NCBI GenBank assembly: GCA_021160685.1
Contig: JAGHCC010000236.1
Span: forward strand, 1 to 6,574
Length of the DNA stretch: 6,574 bases
Direction: 5' to 3'
From: Desulfobulbaceae bacterium
GTDB taxonomy: Bacteria > Desulfobacterota > Desulfobulbia > Desulfobulbales > SURF-16
Shown: in pieces, positions 1 to 4,247 of the stretch
How the letters are laid out: each line of letters starts with the position of its first letter
Numbering within the stretch: position 1 is the first letter of the stretch
Notes under the pieces: model-generated
Seen by the model: the letters and a program-made list of their open reading frames with translations, nothing else
What the model was told of the DNA's origin: nothing
The model's database searches: none
Program-made: the position numbers and the translations under genes

Positions 1-20
1 AGGTGCCTCGGACGCAAGAT

Positions 21-88
21 CGCCTTCTGCAAAAAATGTTTTTCAGGTGCAGATTGATGTCGGGAACAGTGGTCTGAAACAGTTCGGC
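21..88 (-). repeat. Second copy of the RhuM N-terminal segment (pairs with 213-279)
   Basis: Bases 21-88 and 213-279 are imperfect direct repeats, sharing blocks such as CGCCTTC, TGTTTTTCAGGTGC and GTCTGAAACAG about 192 bases apart. Both encode the same part of the RhuM protein (ELFQT...NI..HLKNIF), but with enough divergence to be paralogues and not a fresh tandem duplication. Confidence 0.75.
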
Positions 89-170
89 ACGTGGGATTTT
101 ATGCGGTAGCCCACCGAGATAATACCATCGAGATTATAAAAGTTTGTCTGGTATTTTTTGCCGTTGACAG

Positions 171-197
171 CAGTTGTAAAGAATTTCTTTACAACTG
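171..197. repeat. Perfect 13-bp-arm palindrome inside the RhuM relic
   Basis: The left arm CAGTTGTAAAGAA (171-183) and the right arm TTCTTTACAACTG (185-197) are exact reverse complements around a single T at 184. On the minus strand it encodes SVVKKFFTTA, a conserved stretch of the RhuM family, so part of the symmetry may follow from the protein sequence. It could form a hairpin or cruciform. Confidence 0.85.
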
Positions 198-418
198 AAT
201 TTTTATCCAGTTCGCCTTCCGTAAAGATGTTTTTCAGGTGCTGACCTATGTTCTGATTGGAGGTCTGAAACAGCTTGGCCTGTGTTTCTGGCTGAGCCAG
301 ACGGTCTCATCCTGGAGCGGTACTCCAAGGCGGGTTACGCCGTCTTCGGACTGGTAGATCAGGAGCTGGGAGCTGTTTTGGGCGCTTGGTTCAGTTATCT
401 CTGCCTGCCTCCCGGCTT

Positions 419-628
419 TTATTCATAGTCTCCAGCTGCATTTTTCATTACTTGGTCCAACAGGTCTTGCCGAAACGTTTCATCTTCAACAAGTCGACGG
501 GCAATCACCTCGCATAATCCAGCAGCAAGGCCAACCTGCCCATGGTAGGCCATATCAACGCTTATGTTATTATCGTTGAGGTCGAGTATTAAGGCGGCTT
601 GGTTGTCTTTTAGCGATATATCAGTCAT
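419..628 (-). CDS. Hypothetical 69-aa acidic protein upstream of the RhuM relic
   Basis: I do not recognise this protein. The ATG at 626-628 is preferred: it opens MTDISLKDNQAAL and is preceded by a weak GGA about 7 nt upstream. The open frame continues upstream to 895, but that part translates AT-rich repeat sequence (PTSALIPVF and similar) and does not look like protein. The chain starts with a likely beta-hairpin (AALILDLNDNNISVDM), then a small-residue turn (GQVGLAAGL) and an amphipathic C-terminal helix (VIARRLVEDETFRQDLLDQV). It has no signal peptide or membrane segment and should be cytosolic. Its stop lies 20 nt before the presumed old start of the RhuM relic, with that gene's ribosome site between them, so the two were probably co-transcribed. 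The frame is intact although its neighbour is broken. It might be an accessory partner of RhuM, but that is only inferred from position. Confidence 0.6.
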   Translation of the reverse strand: MTDISLKDNQAALILDLNDNNISVDMAYHGQVGLAAGLCEVIARRLVEDETFRQDLLDQVMKNAAGDYE

Positions 629-932
629 GATCGATCCATTTTTGATGTTGGGAGGATTACTGTCTTTGCCATAAATTGGCAAAATTAAATATGATTGAGC
701 AATATTACATTGAAGTGACAGACAATAAAACACGGGGATTAAGGCGGAGGTCGGAGACACATACAAACAAATAACCAACCGAAACAACGGCACTATTTGT
801 ACTTCTCGAGATTGCAAATTAAAAAAATGGCCACTTTCGTACCCGCTTTTTCGGGAGTGAATCCGCCTGAAGCCATGGTTACTGGATACCGGCAACAGAC
901 GTCTTTTACCTGGTATTTGATGCCTGATATTA
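629..932. other. Gene-free stretch between the toxin-antitoxin pair and the 69-aa gene
   Basis: I see no supportable gene here on either strand. The stretch holds one copy of the direct repeat (646-690), a short inverted repeat TTTGCC/GGCAAA (665-670 and 678-683), a 12-base block shared with the tRNA-Leu downstream region (719-730), and a fragment matching the tRNA-Leu 3' end (743-755). Bases 826-871 include GGCCACTTTCGTACCCG and a short CCCG/CGGG stem. No clear promoter for the 69-aa gene could be identified. Confidence 0.5.
646..690. repeat. Direct repeat copy 1 (partner at 1618-1662)
   Basis: Bases 646-690 match 1618-1662 at 39 of 45 positions with no gaps (offset 972). The last 18 bases (673-690, AAATTGGCAAAATTAAAT) are identical. 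Shared sequence resumes after a 16-base length difference with CAGACAATAAAA (719-730 against 1670-1681). The two copies bracket the toxin-antitoxin operon. Confidence 0.85.
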
Positions 933-938
933 TCAGGC
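922..938 (-). terminator. Hairpin overlapping the antitoxin stop codon
   Basis: GCCTGATA (922-929) and TATCAGGC (931-938) form a perfect 8-bp palindrome around one base, and the antitoxin's TGA stop (933-935) lies inside it. It sits where a terminator for the operon would be expected, but no T-tract follows on the minus strand, so classical intrinsic termination is doubtful. It may instead protect the 3' end of the transcript. Confidence 0.4.
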
Positions 939-1217
939 GGCGTGTTTCAGGGTAACTTCCATTTTAAGGCCCACCCGAGCCAGCATATTTACCAGCATAT
1001 CGATCGTGAAACGATCAATCTTGCCACGCACCAAGTCGCTTATCCGGGGCTGGTTGACCCCCATAAGCTCGGCAGCTCTGGTCTGGGTGAGATTGTTGTC
1101 TTTAATGTACTGGCCGACTAGAAACATCAGGTAGCTTTTTATTTTCAGGCTTTCCCGTTCTACCGGGTTATCTTCCAGCGCATCCCATACATTCTCAAAT
1201 GACTTGCCCATGTTCAC
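933..1217 (-). CDS. HigA-type XRE antitoxin
   Basis: This 94-aa protein should be the DNA-binding antitoxin of the pair. It neutralises the upstream-encoded HigB-type toxin and, with it, represses their common promoter. A Cro/C1-type helix-turn-helix lies at about residues 44-67 (LTQTRAAELMGVNQPRISDLVRG), followed by the IDRFTIDMLVNMLARVGLKMEV tail characteristic of small COG5606/HTH_37 antitoxins. The N-terminal part (KSFENVWDALEDNPVERESLKIKS) also fits that family. The toxin's stop overlaps the GTG start as GTGA (1214-1217), so translation is probably coupled. A second candidate start, ATG at 1209-1211, has an AAGGGG ribosome site 5 nt upstream and would give 92 aa; I cannot choose firmly between the two. 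Toxin-first order is normal for higBA. Length and frame look intact. Confidence 0.88.
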   Translation of the reverse strand: MNMGKSFENVWDALEDNPVERESLKIKSYLMFLVGQYIKDNNLTQTRAAELMGVNQPRISDLVRGKIDRFTIDMLVNMLARVGLKMEVTLKHAA

Positions 1218-1531
1218 CCCTTGATTTCCTTGTACCGTTTTTTTGCCAACTCAATGTCGGTCTTACTCGTTTTCTGTGTTTTTTTCTGGAAAGCGTGCAA
1301 TACATGCACAGCATCCCTAAATTTGGCAACATAGATCACACGAAATTGACTCGACTTATCCCTGATTCTTATTTCACGTACTCCCTTGCCGATGTTAAGC
1401 ATAGGTTTCCAATCGTCGGGATCACCGCCATATTGAACAATCGCCAGTTGTTGTCCTGCCTCCCCTTTCGTATCTTCAGGAAAGGCCCGAATATCCTTAA
1501 GTGACGTGCCGTGAAATTCAATACGCTTCAT
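1214..1531 (-). CDS. HigB-type toxin, phage Gp49-like family
   Basis: This 105-aa protein matches the RelE-superfamily Gp49-like toxins (COG4679, PF05973), which as a family act as ribosome-dependent mRNA endonucleases. Family marks in order: a short N-terminal strand and helix with GTSLKDIRAFPEDTK (residues 8-22), AGQQLAIVQYGGDPDDWKPM (25-44), the core IGKGVREIRIRD (47-58), the strand FRVIYVAKF (63-71), VHVLHAFQKKTQKT (75-88) and a terminal helix DIELAKKRY. The basic residues in REIRIRD and FQKKTQ are those usually linked to RNA binding. It is full length. The ATG at 1529-1531 is only about one base from the predicted transcription start and has no Shine-Dalgarno sequence, so the mRNA may be leaderless. 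It overlaps the antitoxin gene by 4 nt. The pair lies between two direct repeats and beside a tRNA gene, typical of acquired toxin-antitoxin modules. Confidence 0.9.
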   Translation of the reverse strand: MKRIEFHGTSLKDIRAFPEDTKGEAGQQLAIVQYGGDPDDWKPMLNIGKGVREIRIRDKSSQFRVIYVAKFRDAVHVLHAFQKKTQKTSKTDIELAKKRYKEIKG

Positions 1532-1537
1532 ACTGCA

Positions 1538-1561
1538 TATTATATAATTTTTTATATAATA
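1538..1561. promoter_or_regulatory. Palindromic operator of the toxin-antitoxin operon
   Basis: TATTATATAA (1538-1547) and TTATATAATA (1552-1561) are perfect 10-bp inverted arms separated by four T. The palindrome covers the -10 box and nearly all of the promoter spacer, the usual place for an autoregulatory HigA operator. Function is inferred from position and symmetry. Confidence 0.75.
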
Positions 1562-1566
1562 ATCAA
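1539..1566 (-). promoter_or_regulatory. Toxin-antitoxin promoter
   Basis: A minus-strand promoter is formed by TTGATT (1561-1566) and a perfect TATAAT (1539-1544) with a 16-nt spacer. The expected start point is about 1532, immediately before the toxin ATG at 1529-1531, which implies little or no 5' leader. Confidence 0.65.
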
Positions 1567-1617
1567 GGGGGAAGACGAGTAAGGAAAAATATCAGATAGA
1601 TTGAAAAGTCACGGCTG

Positions 1618-1662
1618 TGTTGGGATGATTACTGTCTTGGAGTCAAATTGGCAAAATTAAAT
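1618..1662. repeat. Direct repeat copy 2 (partner at 646-690)
   Basis: This is the tRNA-proximal copy of the 45-bp imperfect repeat described at 646-690. It lies just downstream of the tRNA-Leu terminator on the minus strand. The last 18 bases (1645-1662) are identical in both copies. Confidence 0.85.
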
Positions 1663-1677
1663 TTAAGATCAGACAAT

Positions 1678-1699
1678 AAAAAAAGGGAATTAACCCTTT
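1678..1699 (-). terminator. Intrinsic terminator of tRNA-Leu
   Basis: On the minus strand, AAAGGG (1694-1699), a 6-nt AT loop and CCCTTT (1682-1687) form a short stem running straight into further T residues (7 in a row, 1678-1684). It begins about 30 nt after the tRNA CCA end. The stem is short but the T-tract is good. Confidence 0.65.
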
Positions 1700-1728
1700 G
1701 TTTAAAGGCTAATCCCCTTGTTTCATAC

Positions 1729-1816
1729 TGGTGCCGGAGGTCGGAATCGAACCGACACGGGCGCAAGGCCCGCTGGATTTTGAGTCCAGTGCGTCTACCA
1801 ATTTCACCACTCCGGC
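1729..1816 (-). tRNA. tRNA-Leu (anticodon CAA)
   Basis: The 88-nt product starts GCCGGAG and ends CTCCGGC-A-CCA, with the CCA encoded (1729-1731). The acceptor stem is a perfect 7 bp. The D-arm carries TGGTGAAATTGGTAGACGCA, typical of leucine tRNAs. The anticodon stem CTGGA/TCCAG closes the loop CTCAAAA, giving anticodon CAA, which reads UUG. A long variable arm with a GGGC/GCCC stem confirms the class II type, and the T-arm is GTCGG-TTCGATT-CCGAC. The gene has its own promoter and terminator. tRNA genes of this kind are common integration sites, and a fragment resembling the 3' end is found again at 743-755. Confidence 0.97.
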
Positions 1817-1828
1817 AATCAAAGTTAT

Positions 1829-1857
1829 TTTATAAAAACCTTATGTTCTGCTGTCAA
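1829..1857 (-). promoter_or_regulatory. tRNA-Leu promoter
   Basis: A perfect TTGACA (1852-1857) is followed after exactly 17 nt by TATAAA (1829-1834). The predicted start point, about 1822, leaves a leader of only some 6 nt before the mature tRNA 5' end at 1816. This is the strongest promoter seen in the window. Confidence 0.88.
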
Positions 1858-1878
1858 GGAGAAAGAATTCTTACAGTG

Positions 1879-1907
1879 AAGGTGGTTATGCGTAAATGTG
1901 CCACCTT
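1879..1907 (-). terminator. Hairpin downstream of pgsA
   Basis: AAGGTGG (1901-1907 on the minus strand) and CCACCTT (1879-1885) form a perfect 7-bp stem with a 15-nt loop, 16 nt after the pgsA stop. No T-tract follows, so it may be a weak or factor-dependent terminator separating pgsA from the tRNA promoter. Confidence 0.4.
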
Positions 1908-1923
1908 TGACAAACTGTTACGA

Positions 1924-2496
1924 CTATTTTGACCCAGCAGACTCAAGAAAGACCTTTTGAAAACGAAGAAAATAATCTATCCCGGACCAGAGGGTCAGGC
2001 CAAGGGCAATATAGAGGACAATTGTGCCGATGTCGTGCAGGAACGGGATCGGCAGCAGATTCGGAGGAAAAATCAAGATGTTGAGAGCGATGAGCTGGAA
2101 AACGCTTTTCAGTTTTCCCAGCTGGCTTGCGGCCATGACAATGCCGGATGCGGCGGCCAGGCCCCGCAAGCCGGTGACAATCATTTCCCTGGACAGGATC
2201 AGGAAAGTGATCCAGGCTGGAATCCTGCCCATGGGAATCAGCATCACCAGGGCAACAGTAACGAGAACCTTGTCAGCCAGAGGATCAATCAGCTTGCCAA
2301 GAACCGATTCGGAATGATACTTACGCGCCAGGTAGCCGTCAGCAAGATCGGAAAGGGCACCGGTCAGGAAAAGAAAAAAACCAAAGAGACTGACCCATAG
2401 CCCGACTCCGGGCCTGAGGCAGAATAACAGAAACGGCACAACGGCAAAGCGATAGCCGGTGAGCATATTGGGTAAGGTGTAAATATTATGATTCAT
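1924..2496 (-). CDS. pgsA: CDP-diacylglycerol-glycerol-3-phosphate 3-phosphatidyltransferase
   Basis: PgsA is an inner-membrane enzyme that transfers the phosphatidyl group of CDP-diacylglycerol to glycerol 3-phosphate, giving phosphatidylglycerol phosphate, the committed step to phosphatidylglycerol and cardiolipin. The complete CDP-alcohol phosphatidyltransferase motif D-x2-D-G-x2-A-R-x8-G-x3-D-x3-D is present, with D50, D53, G54, A57, R58, G67, D71 and D75 of the 190-aa chain. The start MNHNIYTLPNMLTGYR matches the usual 'NLPNLLT.LR' opening of PgsA. Several hydrophobic helices follow (about 17-48, 76-90, 95-110, 130-147 and 155-175). The length is normal. It lies 30 nt downstream of the lytic transglycosylase gene and is probably co-transcribed with it. 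No close Shine-Dalgarno sequence is seen before the ATG. PgsA and not phosphatidylserine or cardiolipin synthase is favoured by size and N-terminus. Confidence 0.92.
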   Translation of the reverse strand: MNHNIYTLPNMLTGYRFAVVPFLLFCLRPGVGLWVSLFGFFLFLTGALSDLADGYLARKYHSESVLGKLIDPLADKVLVTVALVMLIPMGRIPAWITFLILSREMIVTGLRGLAAASGIVMAASQLGKLKSVFQLIALNILIFPPNLLPIPFLHDIGTIVLYIALGLTLWSGIDYFLRFQKVFLESAGSK

Positions 2497-2526
2497 GCCG
2501 GATTTGCCGGTCGTGTTCCCTCGGTG

Positions 2527-3138
2527 CTAGACATCCGGCGAGGTGATTTTGTATTTTTGATAATGATACAGCACCTTATCAACATAGTTCATTGTTTCCG
2601 GAAACGGCGGGATGCGGCCAAGGGCTTTGACGCGCTCCGGACCGGCATTGTAGGCTGCCAGGGCCAGTTTAACATCGCCCTGGAACAGGTCAAGCATCAT
2701 CCGCAGATAACGGGTGCCGCCAAAGATATTATCCTTTGGATCAAAGGGATTGGCCACCCGCATGTCCCTGGCCGTGCCAGGCATCAACTGCATGAGCCCC
2801 TGAGCTCCTTTTTTCGATACGGCCCGGCAGTTAAAATTCGATTCCATCTTGATGACGGCCTTCACCAGACAGGGATCAACACCGTACCGTCTGGCTGCCT
2901 TCTCGATATGAAGCGAACACTGCCCGGGAGCAAGTTTGCTGTATTTTTTACGGCTTAAACGCTTGCTGCGGATTAATTTATAACGGGAATCTGTTGGCAC
3001 ATTGGAAAAATGCATCACGCCCTTTTCATCCACAAAGGTATATATCTGTGCCTTTGTGGAGCAGGGAAAGATGAGCAGGCCAAGTGTTCCCACAAGCAGC
3101 CACGCCGCAAATATATTTTTAAGCAACCTCCGGTTCAT
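2527..3138 (-). CDS. Secreted lytic transglycosylase (SLT family) with DUF4124-like N-terminus
   Basis: This 203-aa periplasmic enzyme should cleave the glycan strand of peptidoglycan to form 1,6-anhydro-muropeptides. A type I signal peptide covers residues 1-30 (MNRRLLKN, a hydrophobic core, then a CSTKA end). Residues 31-55 (QIYTFVDEKGVMHFSNVPTDS) resemble the DUF4124 module often found before SLT domains. The catalytic domain follows from about 75: KMESNFNCRAVSKKGAQG with E99 as the presumed catalytic acid, GLMQLMPGTARDM, NPFDPKDNIFGGTRYL and ALAAYNAGPERV. This order fits the soluble lytic transglycosylase/MltC-like goose-lysozyme fold. The start is fixed by the signal peptide, yet the predicted transcription start coincides with the ATG. 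IFPC before residue 27 is a poor lipobox, so I do not call a lipoprotein. pgsA follows 30 nt later. Confidence 0.92.
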   Translation of the reverse strand: MNRRLLKNIFAAWLLVGTLGLLIFPCSTKAQIYTFVDEKGVMHFSNVPTDSRYKLIRSKRLSRKKYSKLAPGQCSLHIEKAARRYGVDPCLVKAVIKMESNFNCRAVSKKGAQGLMQLMPGTARDMRVANPFDPKDNIFGGTRYLRMMLDLFQGDVKLALAAYNAGPERVKALGRIPPFPETMNYVDKVLYHYQKYKITSPDV

Positions 3139-3144
3139 TTATAC

Positions 3145-3173
3145 ATTATACATTTGGAGGAAGCCGGAAACAA
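3145..3173 (-). promoter_or_regulatory. Promoter of the lytic transglycosylase-pgsA unit
   Basis: TTGTTT (3168-3173) is separated by 17 nt from a perfect TATAAT (3145-3150). The expected first transcribed base is 3138, the A of the transglycosylase ATG, so the transcript would be leaderless. No Shine-Dalgarno sequence lies before that ATG. Confidence 0.6.
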
Positions 3174-3187
3174 ATTGCAAAATCAAC

Positions 3188-3229
3188 AAAAAATACAGCA
3201 GCAAGTCCCTTGCAATAATTACGGGACCT
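3188..3229 (-). terminator. Probable terminator after the transaldolase gene
   Basis: GTCCC (3205-3209) and GGGAC (3223-3227), extendable to 7 bp with a G-U pair, form a stem with a 13-nt loop. Six T residues follow on the minus strand at 3188-3193, about 11 nt beyond the stem, further than usual. It separates the transaldolase from the promoter of the next unit. Confidence 0.45.
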
Positions 3230-3248
3230 TACATCATGAAAAAAAATT

Positions 3249-3893
3249 CTATTTTTTTCTTTTTTCCCAGTCCGCCAGGAATTGTTCCATTCCGATGTCT
3301 GTGAGCGGATGTTTTGCCAGCTGAGCAATGACCTTATAGGGGATGGTGCAGATGTCAGCGCCCGTCAAAGCGGCTGCCATAATATGCATGGGAGAGCGGA
3401 CACTGGCCACAATGACTTCGGTCTGGTAACCGTAATTTTCGTAAATAGTCATAATATCGCTGACTAGATCCATGCCCTCCTGGGCAATATCATCCAGCCG
3501 GCCGACAAAGGGACTGACAAAGGTGGCGCCTGCCTTGGCCGCCAGCAGGGCCTGGGCCGCTGAAAAAACAAGGGTTACATTGGTCTTGATATCTTCAGCT
3601 GCAAACTGCTTCACAGCCTTTAAACCCTCGATGATCATCGGCACCTTGATGACGATATTTGAGTTCATGGCTGCAAGCTTCCGCCCTTCTTCCAGCATTC
3701 CCTCGGCTTCAAGACTGACCACCTCAGCACTGATGGGGCCATCGACGATTTCACAGATTTCCGTGAGGATCGTCTCAAAGTTTTTATTTTCTTTCGCCAC
3801 AAGAGAGGGGTTGGTGGTTACACCATCAACCATTCCCATATCAAGGCCTTTTTTGATTTCGTCGATGTTGGCGGTATCAATAAAAAATTTCAT
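3249..3893 (-). CDS. Transaldolase, small 3B type (TalC/FSA-like)
   Basis: This 214-aa cytosolic enzyme should move a dihydroxyacetone unit between sugar phosphates in the non-oxidative pentose phosphate pathway. The N-terminus MKFFIDTANIDEIK and the VTTNPSLVAK signature are classic for the short transaldolase/fructose-6-phosphate aldolase family. K83 in IVIKVPM is the presumed Schiff-base lysine. Two residues separate the activities in this family: Glu in SAEVV (E57) where FSA has Gln, and Phe in SPFVGR (F129) where FSA has Tyr. Both point to transaldolase rather than aldolase. VASVRSPMHIMAAALTGADICTIPY near residues 160-186 is also typical. The length is normal. An AAGGAG ribosome site lies 7 nt before the ATG. 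It follows the YHS gene after 96 nt that hold a nested hairpin, so it may be partly independent of the dap operon. Confidence 0.93.
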   Translation of the reverse strand: MKFFIDTANIDEIKKGLDMGMVDGVTTNPSLVAKENKNFETILTEICEIVDGPISAEVVSLEAEGMLEEGRKLAAMNSNIVIKVPMIIEGLKAVKQFAAEDIKTNVTLVFSAAQALLAAKAGATFVSPFVGRLDDIAQEGMDLVSDIMTIYENYGYQTEVIVASVRSPMHIMAAALTGADICTIPYKVIAQLAKHPLTDIGMEQFLADWEKRKK

Positions 3894-3945
3894 GTGTCGG
3901 CTCCTTGCGTCAAATTTTAGTGACCGTTCACCAAGAGAACTGGTT

Positions 3946-3978
3946 TCGGTAAATTACATAACCGTAAGCGTTTACCAA
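3946..3978 (-). promoter_or_regulatory. Nested inverted repeat upstream of the transaldolase gene
   Basis: GGTAAA/TTTACC (outer arms, plus strand 3948-3953 and 3971-3976, extendable by two pairs to 3946-3978) encloses TTAC/GTAA (3954-3957 and 3964-3967). Part of it, GTAAGCGTTTAC (3964-3975), is a near-palindrome with a central CG, as in LacI-family operators. It may be an operator or an RNA hairpin; no T-tract supports a terminator. Confidence 0.45.
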
Positions 3979-3989
3979 TTTTAAATGTA

Positions 3990-4247
3990 TCAGTCCTGAT
4001 CTAAAAAACGTTTTCGGCACTCTTCACTGCAAAAATAATATGTCTCGCCATCTTTTTTTTCACGCAAGGCCTGGCCTTTGGGGATATAGGTCTTGCAAAC
4101 CGGATCCTGAACCAGAACGTCCTGGGCCGGAGACTCCACTTTGTGTACTTCCGGCTTGGGCGGCAGGTTGTCTTTTTTTCTGCCGAAGAGCAACCGGTAA
4201 AGAAGATAAAACAGGACGGCAAGGACAATGAAGCGGACAGGACTCAT
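3990..4247 (-). CDS. Small membrane-anchored YHS-domain protein
   Basis: This 85-aa protein has one N-terminal membrane helix (about residues 5-21, FIVLAVLFYLLYRLLFG), a basic stop-transfer RKK, a charged linker (24-47) and a C-terminal YHS-like domain: QDPVCKTYIPKGQALREKK, then GETYYFCSEECRKRF. Cysteines 51, 73 and 77 are placed as in YHS/TRASH-type metal-binding modules, which occur in metal transport and sensing proteins. The DPVC and FCSEECRKRF motifs are clear, but the metal and the partner are unknown. Its ATG overlaps the folK stop (ATGA, 4244-4247), so translation is likely coupled. Such small anchored YHS proteins are usually annotated only by domain. A role in metal or redox handling at the inner membrane is inferred. 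Confidence 0.85.
   Translation of the reverse strand: MSPVRFIVLAVLFYLLYRLLFGRKKDNLPPKPEVHKVESPAQDVLVQDPVCKTYIPKGQALREKKDGETYYFCSEECRKRFLDQD

Larger units (their letters stand above)
1..398 (-). pseudogene. Decayed, chimeric RhuM-family gene (partial, runs off left edge)
   Basis: Minus-strand translation gives, in shifting frames, pieces typical of RhuM/'virulence protein' (COG3943) proteins: LLIYQSEDGVTRL and ETVWLSQ, then AKLFQTSNQNIGQHLKNIF, TEGELDKNSVVKKFFTTA and YNLDGIISVGYRIKSH. RhuM proteins are often found in mobile and defence islands; their biochemical role is poorly defined. Lesions seen: the expected start is ATA (396-398), placed 9 nt after a good GGGAGG ribosome site (408-413); one base is missing between WLSQ and AKLFQ (about 281-290); after YRIKSH the reading jumps back to a second, diverged copy of the early segment (ELFQTTVPDINLHLKNIF); and one extra T in the run at 31-36 separates this from AEGDLASEA. 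The old frame stops at 43-45. The fusion could come from a deletion between two tandem rhuM genes. The rest of the second copy lies outside the window. Family assignment is from remembered motifs. Confidence 0.8.

Noticed and set aside
826..871. Possible insertion-sequence end (GGCCACTTTCGTACCCG and neighbouring short stem)
   Set aside because: It reminded me of IS21-type ends, but there is no transposase, partner end or target duplication in the window.
629..895. N-terminal extension of the 69-aa protein in the same open frame
   Set aside because: It translates repeat and tRNA-end-like sequence, has erratic composition and lacks a ribosome site; the ATG at 626-628 gives a coherent small protein.
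1199..1504. Plus-strand open frame antisense to the HigB-type toxin
   Set aside because: It is the shadow of a clearly recognised toxin gene, with no ribosome site or family resemblance.
1..1662. CRISPR array or complete phage/defence system
   Set aside because: The repeats are two-copy and imperfect, and there is no cas, integrase, nuclease or restriction gene in the window.
1648..1932. Plus-strand open frame through the tRNA-Leu region
   Set aside because: It runs antisense through the tRNA, its promoter and its terminator.
1957..2400. Plus-strand open frame antisense to pgsA
   Set aside because: PgsA on the minus strand has the full catalytic motif; the opposite frame is a low-complexity polar shadow.
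2488..2958. Plus-strand open frame antisense to the lytic transglycosylase
   Set aside because: The minus strand encodes a signal peptide and complete SLT motifs; the plus frame shows no domain.
3239..3265. A-tract and T-tracts around the transaldolase stop as a terminator
   Set aside because: The potential stem is only A-T pairs and spans the stop codon; the GC-containing stem at 3205-3227 is the better candidate.
3472..3984. Plus-strand open frame antisense to the transaldolase
   Set aside because: It is the shadow of a strongly supported enzyme gene and includes its 5' spacer.
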